DNA of 64,000 bases from Streptomyces fradiae ATCC 10745 = DSM 40063 (GCF_008704425.1 NZ_CP023696.1:5248501-5312500), one strand, 5' to 3'; positions 7,729-17,306 are shown, counted from the stretch's first letter. Made by a program: numbers and translations. Notes: a model not told the origin generated them from the letters alone.

Positions 7729-8499
7729 GTGTTCGGACGTCGCAAGAAGGCCAGTGCCGCCGAGAACGCGGCGGGCGAGGCCGAGCAGGTCGTCGACGAG
7801 GTCGGCACCGACGAGGCGGCGGAGGAGGACGGCCCCCGCCGGGTGAACCTCCCGCCCGCGCCCCGGCCCGACGGCCCCTGGGACATCTCCGAGGTGTCCC
7901 GGCCCGAGGACGGCCGCGTCGACCTGGGCGGGCTCTTCGTCCCCGGCGTCGAGGGCATGGAGCTGCGCGTCGAGGTCGCCGGGGACGCGATCGTCGCGGC
8001 GACGGTCGTCCTGCGGGACAGCGCGATCCAGCTCCAGGGCTTCGCCGCCCCCAAGAAGGAGGGCATCTGGGGCGAGGTGCGCGAGGAGATCGCCTCCGGC
8101 ATCACCCAGCAGGGCGGTGTCATCGACGAGGTCGAGGGGCCCCTCGGCTGGGAGCTGCGCGCCCAGGTGCCGGTGCAGCTGCCCGACGGCACGGGCGGCG
8201 TGCAGCTCGTGCGGTTCGTCGGCGTCGACGGCCCCCGCTGGTTCCTGCGCGGTGTCATCTCCGGGCAGGGCGCCGTGCAGCCCGAGGCCGCGGGCCTGCT
8301 GGAGCAGATCTTCCGTGACACCGTCGTCGTGCGCGGCGACGGCCCCATGGCGCCCCGCGACCCGATCGTCCTGAAGCTGCCGAACGACGCGCAGATGGTG
8401 CCCGAGAGCACCCAGGCCGAGGGCCAGCCCGCCGGCTCCCGCTTCTCCGGCGACATGGGACAGCTCCAGCGCGGCCCGGAGATCACCGAGGTCCGCTGA
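7729..8499 (+). CDS. DUF3710 family protein
   Basis: Protein of 256 aa of the actinobacterial DUF3710 family, regularly found next to dut. The N-terminal 40 residues are charged and disordered. The conserved domain holds DLGGLFVPGVEGMELRVEV, IQLQGFAAPKKEGIWGEVR, and the WFLRGVISGQGAV stretch. It is soluble and likely cytoplasmic, with no known activity. GTG 7729 lies one base after the dut stop, so expression is probably coupled. Confidence 0.88.
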   Translation: MFGRRKKASAAENAAGEAEQVVDEVGTDEAAEEDGPRRVNLPPAPRPDGPWDISEVSRPEDGRVDLGGLFVPGVEGMELRVEVAGDAIVAATVVLRDSAIQLQGFAAPKKEGIWGEVREEIASGITQQGGVIDEVEGPLGWELRAQVPVQLPDGTGGVQLVRFVGVDGPRWFLRGVISGQGAVQPEAAGLLEQIFRDTVVVRGDGPMAPRDPIVLKLPNDAQMVPESTQAEGQPAGSRFSGDMGQLQRGPEITEVR

Positions 8500-8697
8500 C
8501 CCGCCGCGAGGGGGCGGGCCGCCGGCAGACGGGTGTCAGAATCCTGTCAAGACCTTCCGGTTCCACCGCCCCTCGCCCGGCCCCGCTCCACGCCGCGCCG
8601 TAAGGTCGACGCTGCGCGGACGACGGCCCGCACCCCCGCGGGCGCCGCGGCCGCGCACGGGTGCGCCGTACCGTCGTACCCGGAAGAGGATGGGGCG

Positions 8698-11406
8698 ATG
8701 GGACGCGGCAGGCTCAGGATCTACCTCGGCGCGGCACCGGGCGTCGGCAAGACGTACGCGATGCTCGCCGAGGCGCACCGGCGCGTGGAGCGCGGCACGG
8801 ACTGCGTCGTCGGCCACGCCGAGTCCCACGGGCGGCCCCGCACCGAGGCCCTCCTCGCCGGGCTGGAGCAGGTCCCGCCCCGCACCGTCGAGCACCTGGG
8901 CACCGTCCGCGCCGAGATGGACGTCGACGCCGTCCTGGCCCGGCGCCCCGCCGTGGCCCTCGTCGACGAGCTCGCCCACGCCAACGCGCCCGGCTCCCGC
9001 AACACCAAGCGCTGGCAGGACGTCGAGGACCTCCTCGCCGCCGGGATCGACGTCGTCTCCACCGTCAACATCCAGCACCTGGAATCGCTCGGCGACGTCG
9101 TCGAGGCGATCACCGGCGTGCGGCAGCGGGACACCGTCCCCGACGAGCTCGTCCGCCGCGCCGACCAGATCGAGCTGGTCGACATGTCGCCCGAGGCGCT
9201 GCGCCGCCGCCTGGCCCACGGCAACATCCACGCCCCCGACGAGGTCGACGCCGCCCTCGCCGACTACTTCCGCCCCGGCAACCTCACCGCCCTGCGCGAA
9301 CTGGCCCTGCTGTGGACCGCCGACCGGGTGGACGAGCGCCTCCAGCAGTACCGCCGCGACCACAGCGTCTCCGCCATCTGGGGCTCCCGCGAGCGCATCG
9401 TCGTCGGCCTGACCGGAGGCCCCGAGGGCCGCACCCTCATCCGCCGCGCCGCCCGCCTCGCCGAGAAGGGCGCGGGCGGCGAGGTCCTCGCCGTGTACGT
9501 GGCGCGCGGCGACGGGCTGACCTCCGCCTCACCGAAGGAGCTCGCCCTCCAGCGCACCCTCGTCGAAGACCTCGGCGGCACCTTCCACCACGTCATCGGC
9601 GACGACGCCGCGGCCGCGCTGCTGGAGTTCGCCCGCGCCCACAACGCCACGCAGATAGTCCTCGGTGCGAGCCGCCGCAAGAGGTGGCAGTACGTGTTCG
9701 GGCCCGGCGTCGGCGGGACCGTCGCCCGCGACTCCGGACCCGACCTCGACGTCCACATCGTCACCCACGACGCCGCCGGCCGGGGCCGCGACCGGGGCCT
9801 CCCGGCCGCCCGCCGGGCCCGCCTCGGGCGCGTCCGCATCGCCTGGGGCTGGGGCGTCGGCGTCCTCGGCCCGGCCCTGCTGACCTGGACGGTCTGCGGG
9901 CTGGAGGCGGGCCCCGGACTCGGGATCGGCCTCGGCGCCGCCTCGGGCCTCGCCAACGACATGCTGCTGTTCCTGACCTTCACCGTCGCGGCGGCCCTCC
10001 TCGGCGGCCTGCTGCCCGCCCTCGCCTCCGCCACGGCCGGCTCCCTCCTCCTGAACTGGTACTTCACCCCGCCGACGCGCACCTGGACCATCGCGGACCC
10101 GGAGAACATCGTCGCCATCGCCGTGTTCTTCGCGGTCGCCGTCTCCGTCGCCTCCGTCGTCGACGTCGCCGCCCGCCGCACCCACCAGGCGGCCCGGCTG
10201 CGGGCCGAGTCGGAGATCCTGTCCTTCCTCGCCGGGAGCGTGCTGCGCGGCGACACCACCCTCGACGGGCTCCTGCGCAACGTCCGCGAGACCTTCGCCA
10301 TGGCGTCCGTGGCCCTCCTCGAACGCCCCGACGAACGCGCCCCCTGGACCTGCGCCGCCCATGTCGGGCCCGGCCGGCCGCCCGCCCGGCCCGAGGACGC
10401 CGACGTCGACATGCCCGTCGGCGACCGGGCGGCGCTCGCCCTGACCGGCCGCGTCCTGCCCGCCGAGGACCGCCGCGTCCTCGGCGCGTTCGCCGCGCAG
10501 GCGGTCGTCGTCCTCGACCGGCAGCGCCTGGTGGGCCAGGCGGAGGAGGCCCGCCGCCTCGCCGAGGGCGACAAGATCCGTACGGCGCTGCTCGCCGCCG
10601 TCTCCCACGATCTGCGCACCCCGCTCGCCGCGATCAAGGCCGCCGTCTCCTCCCTCCGCTCCGACGACGTCGAGTGGTCCGACGAGGACCGCGCCGACCT
10701 CCTCGAAGGCATCGAGGACGGGGCCGACCGCCTCGACCACCTCGTCGGCAACCTCCTCGACATGTCCCGCCTCCAGACCGGCACCGTGACGCCGCTGCTG
10801 CGCGTCACCGACCTCGACGAGGTCGTGCCGATGGCGCTCGGCGGCGTCCCCGAGGGCAGCGCCGACCTGGACATCCCCGAGTCCCTGCCGATGGTCACCG
10901 TCGACCGGGGCCTGCTGGAGCGGGCCGTCGCCAACCTCGTCGAGAACGCCGTGAAGTACGCCCCCGCGGGCAGCCGCGTCCTCGTCACCGCCAGCGCCCA
11001 CGCCGACCGCGTCGAGCTGCGGGTGGTCGATCGGGGCCCCGGCGTCCCGGACGAGGCGAAGGAGCGGATCTTCGCCCCGTTCCAGCGGTACGGGGACGCT
11101 CCGCGCGGCACCGGGGTCGGGCTGGGCCTGGCCGTCGCCCGCGGCTTCACCGAGGCCATGCACGGCACCCTCGCCGCCGAGGACACGCCGGGCGGCGGGC
11201 TCACGATGGTCCTCACCCTCCCCGCGGCGCGGGCCCACACCCCGGAGCCCCCGCCCGAGTCCCCGCCCGAGTCTCCACCCGGGCCCGCGCCCGGGCCCTC
11301 GGCCGAGGTGCCGCCGCCCGCGGCCGCCCCCGCGCCCCGCGCGCGTCCCCGCACGGGGCCGGTCCCCGACGCCCCCCGTCCCCTACAGAAAGCAGGCCCC
11401 TCATGA
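8698..11406 (+). CDS. kdpD: KdpD-type sensor histidine kinase
   Basis: Membrane sensor kinase of 902 aa for low potassium or turgor. In order: the KdpD N-terminal P-loop domain (about 1-210) with Walker A GAAPGVGKT (11-19) and VDELAH; a universal-stress-like domain (about 230-360); a cluster of four membrane helices (about 385-495); a GAF-like region; HisKA with phospho-His 637 (VSHDLRTPLAAIK); and HATPase (GVGLGLAVARGF). A proline-rich tail of about 50 residues follows, longer than usual. ATG 8698 is chosen because the KdpD domain starts immediately after it. It overlaps kdpE by 4 bp. The kdpFABC transporter genes are not in the window. Confidence 0.9.
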   Translation: MGRGRLRIYLGAAPGVGKTYAMLAEAHRRVERGTDCVVGHAESHGRPRTEALLAGLEQVPPRTVEHLGTVRAEMDVDAVLARRPAVALVDELAHANAPGSRNTKRWQDVEDLLAAGIDVVSTVNIQHLESLGDVVEAITGVRQRDTVPDELVRRADQIELVDMSPEALRRRLAHGNIHAPDEVDAALADYFRPGNLTALRELALLWTADRVDERLQQYRRDHSVSAIWGSRERIVVGLTGGPEGRTLIRRAARLAEKGAGGEVLAVYVARGDGLTSASPKELALQRTLVEDLGGTFHHVIGDDAAAALLEFARAHNATQIVLGASRRKRWQYVFGPGVGGTVARDSGPDLDVHIVTHDAAGRGRDRGLPAARRARLGRVRIAWGWGVGVLGPALLTWTVCGLEAGPGLGIGLGAASGLANDMLLFLTFTVAAALLGGLLPALASATAGSLLLNWYFTPPTRTWTIADPENIVAIAVFFAVAVSVASVVDVAARRTHQAARLRAESEILSFLAGSVLRGDTTLDGLLRNVRETFAMASVALLERPDERAPWTCAAHVGPGRPPARPEDADVDMPVGDRAALALTGRVLPAEDRRVLGAFAAQAVVVLDRQRLVGQAEEARRLAEGDKIRTALLAAVSHDLRTPLAAIKAAVSSLRSDDVEWSDEDRADLLEGIEDGADRLDHLVGNLLDMSRLQTGTVTPLLRVTDLDEVVPMALGGVPEGSADLDIPESLPMVTVDRGLLERAVANLVENAVKYAPAGSRVLVTASAHADRVELRVVDRGPGVPDEAKERIFAPFQRYGDAPRGTGVGLGLAVARGFTEAMHGTLAAEDTPGGGLTMVLTLPAARAHTPEPPPESPPESPPGPAPGPSAEVPPPAAAPAPRARPRTGPVPDAPRPLQKAGPS

Positions 11407-12086
11407 CGCGGGTGCTCGTGGTCGACGACGAGCCGCAGATCGTACGCGCCCTCGTGATCAACCTGAGGGCGCGCGCGTACGAGGTCGACTCCGCCCCCGA
11501 CGGCGCGACCGCCCTCGCCCTGGCCGCCCAGCGCCAGCCCGACGTGGTCGTCCTCGACCTGGGCCTGCCCGACATGGACGGCGTGGAGGTCATCAGGGGC
11601 CTGCGCGGCTGGACCCGCGTGCCGATCCTCGTGCTGTCCGCCCGCCAGACCTCCGACGAGAAGGTCGGCGCGCTCGACGCCGGGGCCGACGACTACGTCA
11701 CCAAGCCGTTCGGCATGGACGAGCTGCTGGCCCGGCTGCGGGCCGCGGTGCGGCGCGCCGAGCCGGTCCGCGGCGACGCGGAGGTGGTGGTCGTGGAGAC
11801 CGACGACTTCACCGTCGACCTGGCCGCGAAGAAGGTCCACCGGGGCGGCAGGGACGTCCGCCTCACCCCGACCGAGTGGCACCTGCTGGAGGTCCTCGTC
11901 CGCGACGCCGGCCGGCTCGTCAGCCAGAAGCGCCTCCTCCAGGAGGTCTGGGGCCCCTCGTACGGCACCGAGACGAACTACCTGCGGGTCTACATGGCGC
12001 AGCTGCGGCGCAAGCTGGAGGCCGACCCGTCGCACCCGAGGCACTTCATCACCGAGCCCGGCATGGGCTACCGCTTCGAGCGCTGA
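11403..12086 (+). CDS. kdpE: KdpE-type response regulator
   Basis: OmpR-family response regulator of 227 aa and partner of the overlapping kinase gene (ATGA overlap). The receiver domain begins MTRVLVVDDEPQI, with phosphoacceptor Asp in VVVLDLGLPDMDG and the Lys of VTKPFGMDELLAR. A winged helix-turn-helix (about 135-227) contains RLTPTEWHLLEVLV and ends EPGMGYRFER. In other bacteria KdpE activates kdpFABC at low potassium. Here the targets may include the neighbouring K+ genes, but no binding site is demonstrated. Confidence 0.9.
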   Translation: MTRVLVVDDEPQIVRALVINLRARAYEVDSAPDGATALALAAQRQPDVVVLDLGLPDMDGVEVIRGLRGWTRVPILVLSARQTSDEKVGALDAGADDYVTKPFGMDELLARLRAAVRRAEPVRGDAEVVVVETDDFTVDLAAKKVHRGGRDVRLTPTEWHLLEVLVRDAGRLVSQKRLLQEVWGPSYGTETNYLRVYMAQLRRKLEADPSHPRHFITEPGMGYRFER

Positions 12087-12141
12087 GCGGCCGGGCGGCG
12101 AGGCCCGGCCTCGGACGGAACGTCCCGGTAGGCTTTTCCCC

Positions 12142-12540
12142 ATGAGTGCTGCACCGCGTACCGGGAAGCCCGGAGGCCGCTTCCGCCGCATGCTGGACCG
12201 CCTGTCCAGCTCGCAGGGCGAGCTGGAGTCCGCCGAGCTCCAGGAGGACGCCGAGGCCGCGGGCTGCACCCGTATCTGCGACTGCGGTGACCGCCAGGTC
12301 GTGAAGGTGACTGGTACGTTGCGGACGGTCACCCTGCGCCCGAGGGCCGGGGTGCCGGCCCTGGAGGCCGAGCTGTTCGACGGCACGGCCCCGCTGGACG
12401 TGGTGTGGCTGGGACGGCGGTCCATCGTGGGCATAGAACCGGGCCGCAAGCTCATAGCCTCCGGCCGCGTCTCGATGAGCCAGGGGCGCAGGGTCCTGTT
12501 CAATCCGAAATACGAGCTGCGACCGCTCGGACAGGAGTAG
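12142..12540 (+). CDS. OB-fold nucleic-acid-binding domain protein
   Basis: Protein of 132 aa with an OB-fold of the RecG-wedge or tRNA-anticodon type. The segment VVKVTGTLRTVTLRPRAGVPALEAELFDGTAPLDVVWLGRRSIVGIEPGRKLIASGRVSM shows the five-strand pattern (about residues 50-120) and ends MSQGRRVLFNPKYEL. It probably binds nucleic acid in the cytoplasm; no catalytic motif is present. ATG 12142 is clear, and the DUF3159 gene starts 3 bp after the stop, so the two are likely cotranscribed. In Streptomyces this pair commonly follows a two-component system. Confidence 0.82.
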   Translation: MSAAPRTGKPGGRFRRMLDRLSSSQGELESAELQEDAEAAGCTRICDCGDRQVVKVTGTLRTVTLRPRAGVPALEAELFDGTAPLDVVWLGRRSIVGIEPGRKLIASGRVSMSQGRRVLFNPKYELRPLGQE

Positions 12541-12543
12541 CCG

Positions 12544-13461
12544 GTGACGTCACTCGACAAGCCGACCACCGACGCAGGCGGCCCTTCGGGCCACGACGGC
12601 CACACCCCCGGCACGGGGCCCGGCGTCCCCGGAACCGACGGGCCGGAGGCCCCCGGCACCGGGTACGGAGCCCCCGGTCGGGCCCCCGGCGGCCATGACG
12701 CCGGCGCCGCCCCGGACGGCGGCCCCGGCGCGCGGGGCGACGGTGCGAGCGCCCCCGGCGCGGGCCAGGCCACCGGCCAGGACCCCGACCGCGACGTGAA
12801 GGCCGTCACCGAGGCCGCGCTGTTCGAGGCGTTCGGCGGGATGCGCGGCATGGTGGAGACCGTCCTGCCCGGCCTCCTCTTCGTGACGATCTACACCGTC
12901 AACAAGGACCTGCACGTCTCCGCCCTCGCGGCGCTCGCCGTGTCCCTGCTGCTCGTCGTCGTCCGGCTCGCCCGCCGCGACACGGTCAAGCACGCGTTCA
13001 GCGGTGTCTTCGGCGTCGGCTTCGGTGTCGTCTTCGCGATGATGACCGGCAACGCCAAGGACTTCTACCTGCCCGGCATGCTCTACACGCTGGGCCTCGG
13101 CCTCGCGTACGTCGTGACGAGCCTCGCGGGCGTCCCGCTGATCGGGCTGGTGCTCGGCCCGGTCTTCAAGGAGAACCTCTCCTGGCGCACCCGCAACCCC
13201 GGCCGCAAGAAGGCGTACACGAAGGCCAGCTACGCCTGGGGCTTCATCCTGCTCGGCAAGTGCGCCATCCTCTTCCCCCTCTACTGGTGGGCGGACACCG
13301 CGCAGCTCGGCTGGGTGCTCGTCGCCCTGAAGATCCCGCCGTTCCTGCTCGCCGTCTACCTGACGTGGGTCTTCCTCGCGAAGGCGCCGCCGCCGATCGA
13401 CGTGTTCGCGGAGATGGAGGAGGCCGAGCGCGCCGAGAAGGAGCGCGGGGCCAGGGCCTGA
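12544..13461 (+). CDS. DUF3159 family integral membrane protein
   Basis: Protein of 305 aa. The first ~95 residues are a disordered Gly/Pro/Asp-rich stretch. The DUF3159 membrane domain follows, with about six hydrophobic segments, including MVETVLPGLLFVTIYTVN, AALAVSLLLVVVRLA and GVFGVGFGVVFAMMT, and a loop rich in Lys/Arg (TRNPGRKKAYTKASYAWG). It is probably in the cytoplasmic membrane. Transport is a guess from topology alone; no substrate is known. A strong terminator follows the stop. Confidence 0.85.
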   Translation: MTSLDKPTTDAGGPSGHDGHTPGTGPGVPGTDGPEAPGTGYGAPGRAPGGHDAGAAPDGGPGARGDGASAPGAGQATGQDPDRDVKAVTEAALFEAFGGMRGMVETVLPGLLFVTIYTVNKDLHVSALAALAVSLLLVVVRLARRDTVKHAFSGVFGVGFGVVFAMMTGNAKDFYLPGMLYTLGLGLAYVVTSLAGVPLIGLVLGPVFKENLSWRTRNPGRKKAYTKASYAWGFILLGKCAILFPLYWWADTAQLGWVLVALKIPPFLLAVYLTWVFLAKAPPPIDVFAEMEEAERAEKERGARA

Positions 13462-13491
13462 GCCCGCGGCGCCGGGCGCCGGTGCCGATGC

Positions 13492-13541
13492 GCACGACGG
13501 AGGCCGGGGACCAGTGGATCGGTCCCCGGCCTCCGTCGTGC
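13492..13541. terminator. bidirectional hairpin terminator, 21-bp perfect stem
   Basis: GCACGACGGAGGCCGGGGACC (13492-13512) pairs perfectly with 13521-13541 across the 8-nt loop AGTGGATC. It lies between the convergent DUF3159 and TrkA genes and can serve both. Confidence 0.9.
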
Positions 13542-13667
13542 ACGGCTCGGACACGCCGCGGTGGGCGGGGCGGCCGGCAGCACGCCCGCCCGGCCGCGGT
13601 CAGCCGTACCGCCCGCCCGCCGCCGGTGCTACGCCCGCACCGCGCCCCCGGCCCCGCTCAGTCCAGC

Positions 13668-14348
13668 TCAGTCCTCGGCGGAGTCCTCCCGGCGGACCGA
13701 CAGCAGGTCCTCCAGCTGCTCCTCCCGCGCCTGCGCCGCCACGAACAGCAGCTCGTCGCCGGCCTCCAGCGTCTCCTCCGGGCCCGGCGTCAGCACCCGC
13801 GAGCCGCGGATGATGGTCACCAGCGACGTGTCCTGGGGCCAGGCGATGTCCCCGACGCGCGTGCCGGCCATCGCCGACTCCGGCGGCAGCGTCAGCTCCA
13901 CCAGGTTCGCGTCGCCGTGGCTGAAGCGCAGCAGCCGGACCAGGTCGCCGACGCTCACCGCCTCCTCCACCAGGGCCGACATCAGCCGCGGCGTCGACAC
14001 GGCGACGTCCACGCCCCACGCCTCGGTGAACAGCCACTCGTTCTTCGGGTTGTTGACCCGCGCGACGACGCGCGGCACCCCGTACTCGGTCTTCGCGAGC
14101 AGGGACACGACGAGGTTCACCTTGTCGTCGCCCGTCGCCGCGATCACCACATGGCAGCGCTGCAGCGCCGCCTCGTCCAGGGACGTGATCTCGCAGGCGT
14201 CGGCCAGCAGCCACTCCGCCTGCGGCACCCGCTCCACCGAGATGGCGGTGGGCGCCTTGTCGATCAGGAGCACCTCGTGCCCGTTCTCCAGCAGCTCGCC
14301 CGCGATGGAACGACCCACCGCGCCGGCGCCCGCGATGGCGACCCGCAT
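13668..14348 (-). CDS. TrkA-type potassium uptake regulatory protein (second of pair)
   Basis: Protein of 226 aa with an RCK fold. The N-terminal Rossmann domain begins MRVAIAGAGAVGRSIAGELL (GxGxxG nucleotide-binding loop) and has the acidic end of beta-2 (LLIDKAP). A C-terminal RCK_C/TrkA_C domain (about 140-215) ends in an acidic tail. Such proteins bind NAD(H), ATP or c-di-AMP and gate Trk/Ktr potassium channels from the cytoplasm. The ATG overlaps the stop of the upstream trkA-like gene by one base, so the two are translationally coupled. The membrane partner is not adjacent; the divergent permease is the nearest candidate. Confidence 0.88.
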   Translation of the reverse strand: MRVAIAGAGAVGRSIAGELLENGHEVLLIDKAPTAISVERVPQAEWLLADACEITSLDEAALQRCHVVIAATGDDKVNLVVSLLAKTEYGVPRVVARVNNPKNEWLFTEAWGVDVAVSTPRLMSALVEEAVSVGDLVRLLRFSHGDANLVELTLPPESAMAGTRVGDIAWPQDTSLVTIIRGSRVLTPGPEETLEAGDELLFVAAQAREEQLEDLLSVRREDSAED

Positions 14349-15016
14349 CAGTGACCGCTCCCCTCTGGGCCGTGGGCGAACGCCGCCTCGACCTGTTCGA
14401 CCTCGTCCGTCCGCATCATCACGTGCACCAGGTCCCCGTCCTGGAGGACCGTCTGCGACGTGGGCAGGACGGCCTCGCCGAGGCGGGTCAGGAACGCCAC
14501 GCGGACGCCCGTCTCCTCCTGGATCGTGCTGACCTTGTGACCGATCCACGCCGGGGAGATGTGCACCTCCGCCAGCTGGACACCGCCGCTGGGGTCACGC
14601 CACAGCTCCTCGGCACCCGACGGCAGCAGCCGCCGCAGCATCTGGTCGGCCGTCCACCGCACGGTGGCCACCGTGGGGATGCCCAGCCGCTGGTACACCT
14701 CCGCCCGCCGCGGGTCGTAGATACGGGCGGCGACGTGCTCCACGCCGAACATCTCGCGCGCCACCCGCGCCGCGATGATGTTGGAGTTGTCGCCGCTGCT
14801 GACCGCGGCGAACGCCCCGGCCTCCTCGATGCCCGCCTCGCGCAGGGTGTCCTGGTCGAAGCCGATGCCGGTGACGCGCCGCCCGCCGAAGCCGGAGCCG
14901 AGACGCCGGAAGGCCGTGGGGTCCTGGTCGACGACGGCGACCGTGTGACCCTGCCGCTCCAGGGCCTGCGCCAGCTCGGCGCCGACACGACCGCAGCCCA
15001 TGATCACGATATGCAC
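14348..15016 (-). CDS. TrkA-type potassium uptake regulatory protein (first of pair)
   Basis: Protein of 222 aa: RCK_N Rossmann domain starting MHIVIMGCGRVGAELAQALE, with GxGxxG and VVDQDPTAFRRL, then a TrkA_C domain around residues 130-215 (VAEVHISPAWIGHKVSTI region). It is a cytoplasmic gating subunit for potassium transport. As the first gene of the minus-strand pair it shares a 223-bp divergent region with the KimA-like permease gene, suggesting joint control. Two single-RCK genes in tandem probably form a hetero-octameric ring. Confidence 0.88.
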   Translation of the reverse strand: MHIVIMGCGRVGAELAQALERQGHTVAVVDQDPTAFRRLGSGFGGRRVTGIGFDQDTLREAGIEEAGAFAAVSSGDNSNIIAARVAREMFGVEHVAARIYDPRRAEVYQRLGIPTVATVRWTADQMLRRLLPSGAEELWRDPSGGVQLAEVHISPAWIGHKVSTIQEETGVRVAFLTRLGEAVLPTSQTVLQDGDLVHVMMRTDEVEQVEAAFAHGPEGSGH

Positions 15017-15239
15017 GTCCGCCTACCCCGCACTCCTGGTCACCCTGCTGACGACCTGCGAAAACACCCTGCTCACTCTTCTCTCTCGGCCTGCGCGCGG
15101 TGCTGTACCGGACGAGCTTATGCCCCGACCGGTCAGTAACCCGCATCCGGCGTACCGGGTACGGCGGCCGCGTCAAGCATGCGTCAACGCGCCACCCGCG
15201 GGTGCGTCCGGCCCGATTCCACCCCTTACGATCCTCTGC
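15017..15239. promoter_or_regulatory. divergent promoter region, trkA pair / KimA-like permease
   Basis: 223 bp between divergent starts. I looked for a c-di-AMP (ydaO-type) riboswitch, common before KimA genes, and did not find its conserved core. No clear promoter boxes are readable. Confidence 0.4.
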
Positions 15240-17306
15240 GTGTCCAAACTGACCGACGTGCCCAAACGGATCCTGATCGGCCGGGCCCTGCGCAGCGACA
15301 GGCTCGGGGAGACGCTCCTCCCCAAGCGCATCGCGCTCCCCGTCTTCGCCTCCGACCCGCTCTCCTCCGTGGCGTACGCGCCGGGCGAAGTCCTGCTGGT
15401 CCTGTCCATCGCGGGCGCGTCGGCGTACGCGTTCAGCCCCTGGATCGCGGCCGCCGTCGTGGTCCTGATGTTCACGGTCGTGGCGTCGTACCGCCAGAAC
15501 GTCCGCGCCTACCCGAGCGGCGGCGGCGACTACGAGGTCGCCCAGACCAACCTCGGCCCGCGCGCCGGACTCGGGGTCGCCAGCGCCCTCCTCGTCGACT
15601 ACGTGCTCACCGTCGCCGTGTCGATCTCCTCCGGCGTGGAGAACCTCGGCTCCGCCATCCCGTTCGTCGTGGAGCACAAGACCCTCTCCGCCATCGCGAT
15701 CATCGTGCTCCTCACGCTGATGAACCTGCGCGGTGTCAAGGAGTCCGGGCGCCTCTTCGCGATCCCGACGTACGTCTTCGTCACCGGCGTCTTCGCGCTC
15801 GTCCTCTGGGGGGCCTTCCGCGGCCTCGTCCTCGGCGACACGATGCGGGCGCCCACCGCCGACCTGGAGATCCAGGCGGAGCAGCCCGGCCTCGCCGGGT
15901 TCGCGCTGTTCTTCCTGCTGCTGCGCGCCTTCTCCTCCGGCTGCGCCGCGCTCACCGGCGTCGAGGCCATCAGCAACGGCGTCCCCGCCTTCCGCAAGCC
16001 CAAGAGCCGCAACGCCGCGGCCACCCTCGCGCTCATGGGCGGCCTCGCCGTCACCATGTTCTGCGGGATCATCGCCCTCGCGCTCGCCACCGACGTCAAG
16101 ATGGCCGAGAACCCGGCCCACGACCTCCTGCGCGACGGCACCCCGGTCGGGTCCGACTACACCCAGGAACCGGTGATCTCGCAGGTGTCCGCCGCCGTCT
16201 TCGGCGACGGCAGCCTCCCCTTCCTCCTGCTGGCCGCCGCGACCGCGCTCGTCCTCTTCCTCGCCGCGAACACCGCGTACAACGGCTTCCCGCTCCTCGG
16301 CTCGATCCTCGCCCAGGACCGCTACCTGCCGCGCCAGCTCCACACCCGCGGCGACCGGCTCGCCTTCTCCAACGGCATCGTGCTGCTCGCCGCGGCCGCC
16401 GCCGTCCTCGTCTACCTGTACGACGCCGAGGTCACCCGGCTCATCCAGCTCTACATCGTCGGCGTCTTCGTCTCCTTCACGCTCAGCCAGACCGGCATGG
16501 TCCGCCACTGGAACCGCCTGCTGGCCACCGAGACCGACCCGGCCGCGCGCCGCCGCATGCTCCGCTCCCGCGCCATCAACGCCTTCGGCGCGTTCTTCAC
16601 CGGCCTCGTGCTGATCGTCGTCCTCGTCACCAAGTTCACCCACGGCGCCTGGGTCGCCCTGCTCGGCATGGCGATCTTCTACGTGACGATGACCTCGATC
16701 CGCCGCCACTACGACCGCGTCGCCGAGGAGCTGGCCGCGCCGGACGAGCCCGGCGAGGACAGCGTCCGCCCGGCCCGCGTCCACTCCATCGTGCTGGTCT
16801 CCAAGATCCACCGCCCGACGCTGCGCGCCGTCGCGTACGCCAAGCTGATGCGCTCCGACAGGCTGGAGGCGCTCAGCATCAACGTCGACCCGGCCGAGAC
16901 CAAGGCCCTCACCGAGGACTGGGAGCGCCGCGGCCTGGACGTCCCCCTCAAGATCCTCGACTCCCCGTACCGGGAGATCACCCGGCCCGTCGTCGAGTAC
17001 GTCAAGAGCCTGCGCCGCGAGAGCCCCCGCGACGTCATCAGCGTGATCATCCCCGAGTACGTCGTCGGCCACTGGTACGAGCAGCTCCTGCACAACCAGA
17101 GCGCCCTGCGGCTCAAGGGCCGCCTGCTGTTCACTCCCGGCGTCATGGTGACCTCCGTCCCCTACCAGCTGCGCTCCTCCGAGGCCGCCAAGCAGCGGGC
17201 CCGGAAGAACCAGGAGTGGAGCGCCCCCGGCTCGGTCCGCCGCGGCCTGGTCGAACCGGGCCCGAAGCGGCCCGCGGGGCGGACCGGATCGAACGGCGGG
17301 GAGTGA
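15240..17306 (+). CDS. KimA-like APC-superfamily permease, probable potassium importer
   Basis: Membrane transporter of 688 aa with about 12 hydrophobic segments (residues 45-500) and a soluble C-terminal domain (about 520-660) of the universal-stress type. The TM1 region FASDPLSSVAYAPGEVLLVL matches the KimA/YdaO group, high-affinity K+/H+ symporters in other bacteria. Many databases call such proteins amino-acid permeases. The divergent TrkA pair and nearby kdpDE favour potassium. GTG 15240 (VSKLTDVPKRI) is the start used by close relatives. The C-terminal 30 residues are basic and disordered. Confidence 0.82.
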   Translation: MSKLTDVPKRILIGRALRSDRLGETLLPKRIALPVFASDPLSSVAYAPGEVLLVLSIAGASAYAFSPWIAAAVVVLMFTVVASYRQNVRAYPSGGGDYEVAQTNLGPRAGLGVASALLVDYVLTVAVSISSGVENLGSAIPFVVEHKTLSAIAIIVLLTLMNLRGVKESGRLFAIPTYVFVTGVFALVLWGAFRGLVLGDTMRAPTADLEIQAEQPGLAGFALFFLLLRAFSSGCAALTGVEAISNGVPAFRKPKSRNAAATLALMGGLAVTMFCGIIALALATDVKMAENPAHDLLRDGTPVGSDYTQEPVISQVSAAVFGDGSLPFLLLAAATALVLFLAANTAYNGFPLLGSILAQDRYLPRQLHTRGDRLAFSNGIVLLAAAAAVLVYLYDAEVTRLIQLYIVGVFVSFTLSQTGMVRHWNRLLATETDPAARRRMLRSRAINAFGAFFTGLVLIVVLVTKFTHGAWVALLGMAIFYVTMTSIRRHYDRVAEELAAPDEPGEDSVRPARVHSIVLVSKIHRPTLRAVAYAKLMRSDRLEALSINVDPAETKALTEDWERRGLDVPLKILDSPYREITRPVVEYVKSLRRESPRDVISVIIPEYVVGHWYEQLLHNQSALRLKGRLLFTPGVMVTSVPYQLRSSEAAKQRARKNQEWSAPGSVRRGLVEPGPKRPAGRTGSNGGE

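Noticed and set aside
15017..15239. Possible c-di-AMP riboswitch before the KimA-like permease
   Set aside because: The conserved core motifs of the ydaO-type riboswitch are not visible in the 223-bp region.
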